DNA from: JBGLNJ01 sp964353405
GTDB taxonomy: Bacteria > Chloroflexota > Anaerolineae > Fen-1058
Length of the DNA stretch: 23,902 nt
Assembly: GCA_964353405.1 (NCBI GenBank)
Contig: CAYGWJ010000056.1
Coordinates: 1 to 23,902, forward strand
Direction of reading: 5' to 3'
The position numbers and the translations under genes were made by a program. Below are positions 7,516 to 12,915 of the stretch, one piece after another. Under the pieces are notes generated by a model, which worked only from the letters and a program-made list of their open reading frames with translations, did not search any database and was not told the DNA's origin. Position 1 is the first letter of the stretch; the number at the start of each line of letters is the position of its first letter.

Positions 7516-7986
7516 CTAACGAATGGCGACGATCTGGAACATCAGAGCGCCGGCTGGCGCGCTCACGGTGATGGAATCGCCCACGCGCTTGCCCAGCAGA
7601 GCGCGGCCCAACGGGCTTTCGTTCGAAATGCGGCCCTGCCTGGGATCGGCTTCTGCCGAGCCAACCAGGTGATACGTCTCCGGCTCGCCGCCCTCTTCGA
7701 CAACGGTCACCGTGCTGCCCAGCGCCACTTGATCGCGGCGCTTGCCTTCTTGCTGAATGATCGCGGCGTTCTTGACCATCGCCTCCAGTGTGAGGATGCG
7801 GCCTTCGACGAACGACTGCTCATTCTTTGCGTCGTCGTATTCAGCATTCTCGTCAATGTCGCCTTCGCCCATCGCGTCATGCAGACGTTGGGCGACCTCC
7901 GCGCGCTTGACGGTGCGCAGGTATTCCAGCTCTTCTTCGAGTTTCTTGAGTCCCTCACGGGTCACGTAAATCGGCTGCTCGGTCAT
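7516..7986 (-). CDS. greA: Transcription elongation factor GreA
   Basis: Binds RNA polymerase and rescues backtracked complexes by stimulating transcript cleavage through its secondary channel. The 156-residue length is typical. The N-terminal coiled coil carries the tip motif GDIDENAEYD (42-51), with D43 and E46 matching the two acidic residues that hold the catalytic magnesium in GreA. The C-terminal FKBP-like domain includes ISNESPLGRALLGK (120-133). ATG at 7986 is chosen because TEQPIYVT is a standard GreA beginning and AAGGAT lies upstream. The frame stays open to 8100, but that extension covers the leader hairpins and is unlike GreA. A strong promoter and two terminator-like hairpins precede it. 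Confidence 0.95.
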   Translation of the reverse strand: MTEQPIYVTREGLKKLEEELEYLRTVKRAEVAQRLHDAMGEGDIDENAEYDDAKNEQSFVEGRILTLEAMVKNAAIIQQEGKRRDQVALGSTVTVVEEGGEPETYHLVGSAEADPRQGRISNESPLGRALLGKRVGDSITVSAPAGALMFQIVAIR

Positions 7987-8031
7987 GCTTATGCTTATCC
8001 TTAACGATGTCAGGCCGGGCGAGGTTTCGAT

Positions 8032-8092
8032 AAAAAAACGCCCGCGGCGCTTTCTCCGGGCAACACAAAAACTGAGAGTGGGAACTCTCAGT
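8032..8092 (-). promoter_or_regulatory. greA leader with two terminator-like hairpins (candidate attenuator)
   Basis: Going leftward from the predicted start near 8105, the leader first forms a perfect 9-bp hairpin with a 4-base loop (8084-8092 with 8071-8079) followed by four more U's. A second GC-rich stem (8057-8061 with 8040-8044) comes next, followed closely by seven U's (8038-8032). Both lie between the promoter and the greA start, so transcription would often stop before greA. The E. coli greA leader gives short GraL RNAs by premature termination; this arrangement is similar, though not shown to be homologous. Confidence 0.6.
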
Positions 8093-8111
8093 CTCTGCAT
8101 AGCTTGGCAAC

Positions 8112-8140
8112 ATTATAACGGATTTTACGCAAAATGTCCA
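8112..8140 (-). promoter_or_regulatory. greA: greA promoter (sigma-70 type)
   Basis: On the minus strand, TGGACA (8140-8135, five of six matches) and TATAAT (8117-8112, perfect) are separated by exactly 17 bases. The predicted start is near 8105, giving a leader of roughly 120 bases before greA. Its -35 box lies 19 bases from the -35 box of a divergent promoter. Confidence 0.8.
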
Positions 8141-8159
8141 GAATGGAAAAATGAGTGTG

Positions 8160-8188
8160 TTGACTTTTGGTAACGAGTATGCTAAGAT
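8160..8188 (+). promoter_or_regulatory. Promoter of the 8195-8576 RNA / PIN-TRAM leader
   Basis: TTGACT (8160-8165, five of six) and TAAGAT (8183-8188, four of six) are spaced by 17 bases. A TG at 8180-8181 gives an extended -10. The predicted start near 8195 coincides with the first base of a long closing helix in the RNA. Confidence 0.72.
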
Positions 8189-8194
8189 GCAGTC

Positions 8195-8576
8195 AGCTCA
8201 TCTGGGATTCATTGTCCCGGTTTTATTCCTTCTAATTTGCCTGCCTTTCGACTTGATTATGTCTACTGTTGTGGATACAGCCTTATCTGGCAGCATGATT
8301 ATCTTGCGGAATGCAGGCCGTCTTTGATATCGCCGGATGGTGAGCGTTCTGATTAAAGATCCGATCACACAACACGACCAGTCCTGGATGCTCGTTTTTC
8401 ACACCTGTTCCTGATCCGCCGGCGGCTGGACAGGCTATGCCACGCGCGAACCAATACCGGCATTGATCAGGCTCAAGGCCAGGCTCCGAACGCTCCTGCC
8501 AGTGACGGCAACGTTGCATCGCAGCAACAAACCGGTTATCCCGGGTGAGTGTGTATCCACGCTCACCTTTTTTTTT
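8195..8576 (+). ncRNA. Candidate structured RNA or riboswitch-like leader, about 382 nt, unknown class
   Basis: No convincing ORF is present and the stretch is visibly richer in A/T than its neighbours. It has its own promoter and ends in a strong terminator. Bases 8196-8208 can pair with 8538-8550 (13 bp, three of them G-U), a closing helix that starts at the predicted first base. Inside are nested helices 8332-8335/8506-8509, 8338-8340/8499-8501, 8342-8349/8488-8495 (8 perfect), 8383-8387/8479-8483, 8410-8416/8465-8471 (7 perfect) and 8418-8422/8457-8461. A hairpin 8513-8517/8524-8528 also fits. The closing helix uses bases 8544-8550, the first arm of the terminator, so helix and terminator exclude each other, as in a riboswitch. 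I see no RNase P, tmRNA, 6S or SRP signatures. It may be a free RNA, a leader of the PIN-TRAM gene, or both. Confidence 0.55.
8544..8576 (+). terminator. Intrinsic terminator in front of the PIN-TRAM gene
   Basis: A 10-bp stem (8544-8553 with 8558-8567, one G-U pair) with a 4-base loop is followed by nine T's (8568-8576). It ends 27 bases before the PIN-TRAM start codon, so it must be bypassed for expression from the upstream promoter. Confidence 0.92.
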
Positions 8577-8603
8577 ATTGGCGGGCTTTTATGAGGCAAC
8601 CGT

Positions 8604-9656
8604 ATGAGCATTGATTTCATTTTTCGCATCCTCGGCATGATCGTCCTGGCGGCGCTGGGACTGACCGGCGGAGTCAAGCTTGCCAAGGCAGCTTCCGCCG
8701 ATCCGACACTGTACGCTACCGTGTTCACGATGGTCGGCGCGCTCATCGGTCTGATCGTGACGCCCTGGGTGACGCTCCGGCCCTTGGGCGTGTTGCGCGC
8801 CCGGCTCCGGCAGATGCCCGCCGGACAGCTCGTCGCCAGCGTGTTTGGGCTGATGATGGGGCTGATCGTGGCGCTTTTGCTGGCCTATCCGCTATCGCTC
8901 CTGCCGGAGCCGTATCGCTACCTCTTGCCACTCGTCGGAGCGATCTTGTGTTCCTACCTGGGCGTCGCCGTCATGATCATGCGCCAGCAGGACATTGTCA
9001 ATCTGTTCAGTGGCAGGCGCCTGCTTCGTGTTGGCGACTCGGGTAGACCGACAGCACGCGAGGAGCGGTATGTGCTGCTGGATACCAGTGTCATCATTGA
9101 TGGCCGCATCGCCGATGTGGCTCAGACGGGCTTTATTACGGGCACGCTGCTCGCGCCGCGCTTTGTGCTCAACGAACTGCAGCATATTGCCGATTCATCT
9201 GATATGCTGCGGCGCAATCGCGGGCGGCGCGGTCTGGACATCCTTAATCATCTGCAAAAGGACTCGGTCACGCCGGTTCAGATCACCGATATGGACGTGG
9301 AGGATGTGCGCGAGGTGGACGACAAGCTCATCATGCTCGCGCGGCAGTTGAGTTGCCCTATCCTCACCAACGACTATAATCTTAATCGGGTGGCCGAGTT
9401 GCAAGGCGTGCCCGTGCTCAACATCAACGAACTGGCCAATGCCGTCAAGGCCGTCTATTTGCCCGGCGAGACCATGCAAATCAAGGTGATTCAAGAAGGC
9501 AAGGAGACCGGCCAGGGCGTGGCCTACCTGGACGATGGGACCATGATTGTGGTCGAAGATGGACGCCGCCACATCAACCAGATCGTTAACGTGGTGGTAA
9601 CCAAAGTCTTGCAGACCGCCGCCGGCCGCATGATCTTTGCCAAACCGGAGAACTGA
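8604..9656 (+). CDS. Membrane-anchored PIN-TRAM protein (YacL type)
   Basis: A 350-residue protein with four N-terminal membrane helices (about residues 5-28, 38-58, 76-99 and 105-127), then a PIN nuclease domain (155-280) and a TRAM RNA-binding domain (about 288-346). The PIN acidic residues are visible: D160 in LLDTSVIIDGR, E191, D239/D240 and D257 in LTNDYNLN. It is likely a membrane-bound endoribonuclease; the cellular substrate is not known. ATG at 8604 has GAGG (8593-8596) 7 bases upstream. It overlaps the following methyltransferase by one base (TGATG). Expression probably depends on read-through of the terminator at 8544-8576. Confidence 0.92.
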   Translation: MSIDFIFRILGMIVLAALGLTGGVKLAKAASADPTLYATVFTMVGALIGLIVTPWVTLRPLGVLRARLRQMPAGQLVASVFGLMMGLIVALLLAYPLSLLPEPYRYLLPLVGAILCSYLGVAVMIMRQQDIVNLFSGRRLLRVGDSGRPTAREERYVLLDTSVIIDGRIADVAQTGFITGTLLAPRFVLNELQHIADSSDMLRRNRGRRGLDILNHLQKDSVTPVQITDMDVEDVREVDDKLIMLARQLSCPILTNDYNLNRVAELQGVPVLNINELANAVKAVYLPGETMQIKVIQEGKETGQGVAYLDDGTMIVVEDGRRHINQIVNVVVTKVLQTAAGRMIFAKPEN

Positions 9657-10381
9657 TGCGCGAACTCATCTACAGCCGAAACCCGGTTCACGAGTGCCTG
9701 CGCGCCGGGCGGCGTGACGTGTTCAAGCTGCTCGTGGCCCAAGGCGCACAGGAAAAAGGCGCGCTGGCTCAAATCCTCGAGCTGGCCGGGGACAAGCGCA
9801 TCGCTGTCCAGCGTGTGCCGCGTGCACAACTCGACAGAATCAGTGACGGACATCAGGGTGTAGCTGCCGAGGTGAGCGGCTATCCGTATCTGGCTCTCGA
9901 TGAATTCCTCACTTTCGGTCCATCGCCGCTCTTGCTTGTCTTGGATTGTATCCAAGACCCACAGAACCTCGGCGCCTTGCTGCGCACGGCGGAAGCCGTC
10001 GGCGTGGGCGGCGTGGTCATCGCGCAGAATCGCGCGGCCAGTATCACGCCGGCCGTGGTGAATGCGTCTTCGGGCGCGACGGAGCATTTGCGAATTACGC
10101 GCGTCACCAACATCACGCGCGCACTTGTAGAGTTGAAAAGAATGGGTGTGTGGGTCGTCGGCCTGGAGGATCGGCCCAACGCGCAAGACTATACCACAGC
10201 GGATTTGCGCGGTCCACTCGCCCTCGTTGTCGGAAGTGAAGGCGAAGGTATCCGAAGGCTTGTGCACGAAACGTGCGATTTTGTGATCAAGTTACCGATG
10301 CTGGGCAAGGTCACTTGTCTCAACGCGGCTGTGGCCGGTTCGATTGTGCTTTACGAAACGTTGCGCCAGCGGAGGCAGTAG
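9656..10381 (+). CDS. rlmB: SpoU-family RNA 2'-O-methyltransferase (RlmB type)
   Basis: Transfers a methyl group from S-adenosylmethionine to a ribose 2'-OH, probably in 23S rRNA. The 241-residue protein has an N-terminal substrate-binding domain (about 1-75) and a SPOUT knot domain. All three SpoU motifs are present: QDPQNLGALLRTAEAVG (100-116), ALVVGSEGEGI (189-199) and LPMLGKVTCLNAAVA (213-227). The N-terminus YSRNPVHECL matches the RlmB/TrmH-3 subgroup, whose E. coli member acts on G2251; the exact target here is inferred. The ATG overlaps the upstream TGA, so the two genes are coupled. In Firmicutes a yacL-type gene and an rlmB-type gene share the same wider neighbourhood. Confidence 0.88.
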   Translation: MRELIYSRNPVHECLRAGRRDVFKLLVAQGAQEKGALAQILELAGDKRIAVQRVPRAQLDRISDGHQGVAAEVSGYPYLALDEFLTFGPSPLLLVLDCIQDPQNLGALLRTAEAVGVGGVVIAQNRAASITPAVVNASSGATEHLRITRVTNITRALVELKRMGVWVVGLEDRPNAQDYTTADLRGPLALVVGSEGEGIRRLVHETCDFVIKLPMLGKVTCLNAAVAGSIVLYETLRQRRQ

Positions 10382-10451
10382 GGCAACCGGGCAGCTTGCC
10401 CCACGGCTTACCCCCGAAATTCTGGCGGTGCGCACGTAGGCCAAACGGCAG

Positions 10452-10481
10452 TTGACAATGTGCCCTGCTTGGGCGTATACT
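10452..10481 (+). promoter_or_regulatory. Promoter of the SWIM leader RNA
   Basis: A perfect TTGACA (10452-10457) and TATACT (10476-10481, five of six) are spaced by 18 bases. The predicted start is near 10488. It is the best -35 box in the window. Confidence 0.8.
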
Positions 10482-10487
10482 GGGGTA

Positions 10488-10589
10488 AAGAATCAAACGG
10501 AGATGTGAGCCTTGCCTGTCCCAAGCGCCTTGACAGAACTGAATACAGGCCTCAGTAAAACACGATAGCCCTTGGCTGCGTGTTTTTTT
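10488..10589 (+). ncRNA. Candidate small RNA or attenuated leader, about 100 nt
   Basis: The short ORF-free stretch lies between a near-consensus promoter and an intrinsic terminator. Two structures exclude each other. In one, TGAG and GCCTGT (10506-10509, 10514-10519) pair with ACAGGC and CTCA (10545-10554). In the other, CTGTC (10516-10520) pairs with GACAG (10532-10536). I recognise no known RNA family. It may be an independent sRNA or a leader controlling the SWIM gene that starts 43 bases later. Confidence 0.45.
10560..10589 (+). terminator. Intrinsic terminator in front of the SWIM gene
   Basis: The stem is ACACG (10560-10564) with CGTGT (10579-10583), then after a small internal loop AGCC (10567-10570) with GGCT (10574-10577). 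A run of T's follows to 10589. Confidence 0.8.
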
Positions 10590-10631
10590 GTTTCCCGACC
10601 GGGAACCATTCCACACACTCAGGAGGAAGAT

Positions 10632-10886
10632 ATGGATTCAGGTATGATCGGCAAAATCGAAAAGGCCATTCGATACGCGCAAGAGCGCGAGCGCTTCAGA
10701 TTTCAGAATTTCTCGGTACAAGTGCGTGGAGAACACAATACGCACACCGTTTCGTTCGGCGATGGAAAACTGACCTGCACCTGTGAGTTCTACGGAACGC
10801 GCGGCACGTGCAGCCACACGATTGCGATGGAAAAAGTTCTGGGCGAGATGTTGCCGGGCGCGATTCCCTCGGTCATGTCCAGGTAA
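10632..10886 (+). CDS. Stand-alone SWIM zinc-finger protein
   Basis: An 84-residue protein consisting mainly of one SWIM finger: C49, C51, C60 and H62 form the CxCx8CxH pattern within LTCTCEFYGTRGTCSH. A helix-rich, charged N-terminus precedes it. SWIM fingers are known for DNA or protein binding, usually as part of larger ATPases or transposases; here the domain is alone and the role is unknown. ATG at 10632 is chosen over an earlier in-frame start because AGGAGGA (10621-10627) stands directly before it and the earlier start lies inside the leader terminator. It has its own promoter and terminator. Confidence 0.8.
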   Translation: MDSGMIGKIEKAIRYAQERERFRFQNFSVQVRGEHNTHTVSFGDGKLTCTCEFYGTRGTCSHTIAMEKVLGEMLPGAIPSVMSR

Positions 10887-10910
10887 CGACAACTGAATAG
10901 GCACGTCAAG

Positions 10911-10939
10911 CGGGCGAGGAGATTTCCTCGCCCGTTTTT
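10911..10939 (+). terminator. SWIM gene terminator
   Basis: A perfect 10-bp GC-rich stem (10911-10920 with 10925-10934) with a 4-base loop is followed by five T's. Confidence 0.93.
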
Positions 10940-10941
10940 CT

Positions 10942-10970
10942 TTGTCGAGCAGTAACTTGCATGGTATACT
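10942..10970 (+). promoter_or_regulatory. Promoter for the UPF0104 gene
   Basis: TTGTCG (10942-10947, four of six) and TATACT (10965-10970, five of six) are separated by 17 bases, directly after the SWIM terminator. The predicted start is near 10977, which favours the TTG codon at 11001 as the real translation start. Confidence 0.65.
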
Positions 10971-11000
10971 CGGCCCACCTTGAGAGAACGGAGCATCACT

Positions 11001-12020
11001 TTGAAGCGTTGGCAGCTCTGGCTGGGCGTGGTGATCAGCGTGTTCCTGATGGGGTGGGCGTTACGCAGCTTCAAGCTGGCGGACGCATGGGAAGCCGTCC
11101 AGCACGCCAACTATCTCTGGATCATTCCAGGCGTCGTGGTCTATTTTGGCGCGGTGTGGGCGCGGACGTGGCGTTGGCATTACTTGTTGCGCCCCCTCAA
11201 GCGCGTTCCGCTGGGCAAACTGTTTCCGATTGTCGTGATCGGCTACATGGGCAACAACGTCTACCCGGCGCGCGCCGGCGAGTTTATTCGCGCGTATGTG
11301 CTCAAGCGTAATGAGAACGTCAGCGCCAGCGCCAGCTTTGCGACGATCGTTGTCGAGCGCATCTTTGATGGCATCGTCATGCTGATTTTTGTGCTGGTGG
11401 CGTTGCCGCTTGCCCCTTCGCTTCCCGATTGGCTGCGGCAAGTCGTGATTCTCGGCAGCGTGGCATTTTTTGGCGCGTTGATTGTTTTCCTCGTGCTAGC
11501 CAGTGCGCCCAAACGGTTCGCGGTTGTGTATCATTGGATAGTTTCGCGCCTGGTTCCAGTGCGATTGAGGCCCGCCATCGTCGGCCTCCTGGATCGCTTT
11601 GTCGAAGGGCTGGCGTGCCTGCGCAGCCCGTTCGACCTGTTGATGGTTTTTGTCACGTCACTCGTCATCTGGCTGACCGAGACCGTCAAGTACTGGTTCG
11701 TCATGCACGCTTTTCCCTATGGCGGCTTTCCCGTGTCATTCTTTGCGCTGATGCTGATGAACGGCGTGGTGAACCTGGCAACGACCATCCCGTCCGCGCC
11801 CGGCTACGTGGGCACGTTCGACACGCCGGGTATCGAAACGCTCAAGGTGTTTGGCGTGGATCCGGCGACGGCGGCGGGGTATACCGTTGTGTTACACGCT
11901 GCATTGTGGCTGCCTATCACGTTGCTGGGCTTTTGGTACCTGGCGCGTGAGGGATTGCGGTGGAGTGATTTCCGGCAAGCAGAGCAATTAAAAAACGGAT
12001 CAGCAGAATTGACGGATTAA
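11001..12020 (+). CDS. UPF0104 / lysylphosphatidylglycerol-synthase-like membrane protein
   Basis: A polytopic membrane protein of 339 residues with about seven to eight helices. It shows the family marks NNVYPARAGEFIR (85-97), the VVERIFDG stretch (117-124) and TIPSAPGYVGTFD (262-274). This family contains the flippase-like domain of MprF and many stand-alone proteins near glycan genes, where it is thought to move or modify lipid-linked substrates. The substrate here is unknown. TTG at 11001 is preferred to the TTG at 10980 because GGAG (10990-10993) is 7 bases upstream and the protein then begins MKRWQ, close to other family members. A sugar-related oxidoreductase and UDP-glucose dehydrogenase follow further downstream, suggesting an envelope role. 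Confidence 0.87.
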   Translation: MKRWQLWLGVVISVFLMGWALRSFKLADAWEAVQHANYLWIIPGVVVYFGAVWARTWRWHYLLRPLKRVPLGKLFPIVVIGYMGNNVYPARAGEFIRAYVLKRNENVSASASFATIVVERIFDGIVMLIFVLVALPLAPSLPDWLRQVVILGSVAFFGALIVFLVLASAPKRFAVVYHWIVSRLVPVRLRPAIVGLLDRFVEGLACLRSPFDLLMVFVTSLVIWLTETVKYWFVMHAFPYGGFPVSFFALMLMNGVVNLATTIPSAPGYVGTFDTPGIETLKVFGVDPATAAGYTVVLHAALWLPITLLGFWYLAREGLRWSDFRQAEQLKNGSAELTD

Positions 12021-12039
12021 GCTGTGGAATGTGCAGCAC

Positions 12040-12846
12040 ATGACCGAGCTACTTTACAAGGAACTCACTGGCGCGATCATTGGCGCGTACTATGAGGTGT
12101 ACAATCACACATCGCGGACGTACCGCGAGTACATTTACGAAAGCGCCTTGATGGAAGAGTTGCGCCGCCGGGGATTGCCTACGACGCGCCAGGACGAGTA
12201 TCAGATCATTTACAAAGAGCGGTTAATAGGCAAGCAGCGGCTGGATTTGTTCGTCGTCCAGGAGATTGTAGTCGAGAACAAGGTGGCCGAGCAATTGACC
12301 TCGCTCAACAAGGCGCAAGCGTATTCATATTTAAAGACAGTCGGCAAGTCAGTAGGGCTGCTACTCAACTTTGGGAGCGATGCGCCCGAATTTGAGCGCC
12401 TTTATTCTGATCCGGCCAGACGAATAGCTATATTACCAAATGAGAAAACTGTTCAGCATCAAGTGGGGCAATGTGCAGATTGGCTCTATCCCGATCTTGC
12501 GTATGCCATCGTGGGTGGGTTGTATGAAATGCACTCTGCGCTTGGGCCAGGCTTTGTACACCGCATCTATGCCAATGCTTGCTACCAGGAATTGCGGCTG
12601 CGCGGGCTTGCCGTGAAACCCGCCAAGCGAATGCAAGTGACCTATAAAGATACTGTCATCGGAGATGTGGCCTTTGGTCACCTTTTGGTCGAAGACAAAA
12701 CGATGGTGTTTCCTGTCGCCATTCGCGATGTGCGAGGAATTCACCTGGACAACTTGAAGGATTGGATGCGAACTTGCGGCATTCACCTTGGCATACTCGC
12801 AAACTTTAACACCGTCCATTTGGATGTTGTGTTTGTGCGAGCGTGA
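12040..12846 (+). CDS. Double-domain GxxExxxY protein (PD-(D/E)XK-like), second domain degenerate
   Basis: A 268-residue protein made of two tandem copies of the GxxExxxY domain (about 1-134 and 147-265), each normally a separate protein of about 125 residues. The first copy keeps a nuclease-like set D69, E79, K81 (LDLF...VVENK) and the NFG stretch near 110. The second copy has GPGFVHRIY in place of GxxExxxY and VFPV where ExK is expected, so it looks inactive. The family has a PD-(D/E)XK-like fold but no settled function. ATG at 12040 is used; GTG at 12031 is the alternative, and neither has a strong ribosome site. It sits 19 bases after the membrane protein gene. Confidence 0.8.
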   Translation: MTELLYKELTGAIIGAYYEVYNHTSRTYREYIYESALMEELRRRGLPTTRQDEYQIIYKERLIGKQRLDLFVVQEIVVENKVAEQLTSLNKAQAYSYLKTVGKSVGLLLNFGSDAPEFERLYSDPARRIAILPNEKTVQHQVGQCADWLYPDLAYAIVGGLYEMHSALGPGFVHRIYANACYQELRLRGLAVKPAKRMQVTYKDTVIGDVAFGHLLVEDKTMVFPVAIRDVRGIHLDNLKDWMRTCGIHLGILANFNTVHLDVVFVRA

Positions 12847-12915
12847 GAAGACTTGCGGATTGGACACCCCAATCTGTCCATTCCGATTATCCTTATCACA
12901 ATCCGGGAGACGCAC

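Noticed and set aside
7987..8100. GreA with a 38-residue N-terminal extension
   Set aside because: The extra part would be encoded by the leader hairpins, is highly basic and unlike GreA, and its start lies at the predicted transcript start without a ribosome site.
8283..8519. Minus-strand ORF of 78 codons in the gene-free region
   Set aside because: No ribosome site, no recognisable domain, and it covers the self-complementary RNA helices, which by themselves create such frames.
8195..8576. RNase P RNA or tmRNA
   Set aside because: The size and closing helix fit, and the CCGGTTAT near the 3' end faintly recalls RNase P. However, the GAGGAAAGTCC-type 5' core and other conserved RNase P blocks are missing, and there is no tRNA-like end with a T loop for tmRNA.
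10381..10401. Terminator after rlmB
   Set aside because: A 6-bp inverted repeat lies at the stop codon but no T run follows; too weak to list.
12858..12880. Regulatory hairpin before the flavoprotein gene
   Set aside because: Two short alternative stems (6 bp and 5 bp) are possible, without a T run or other support.
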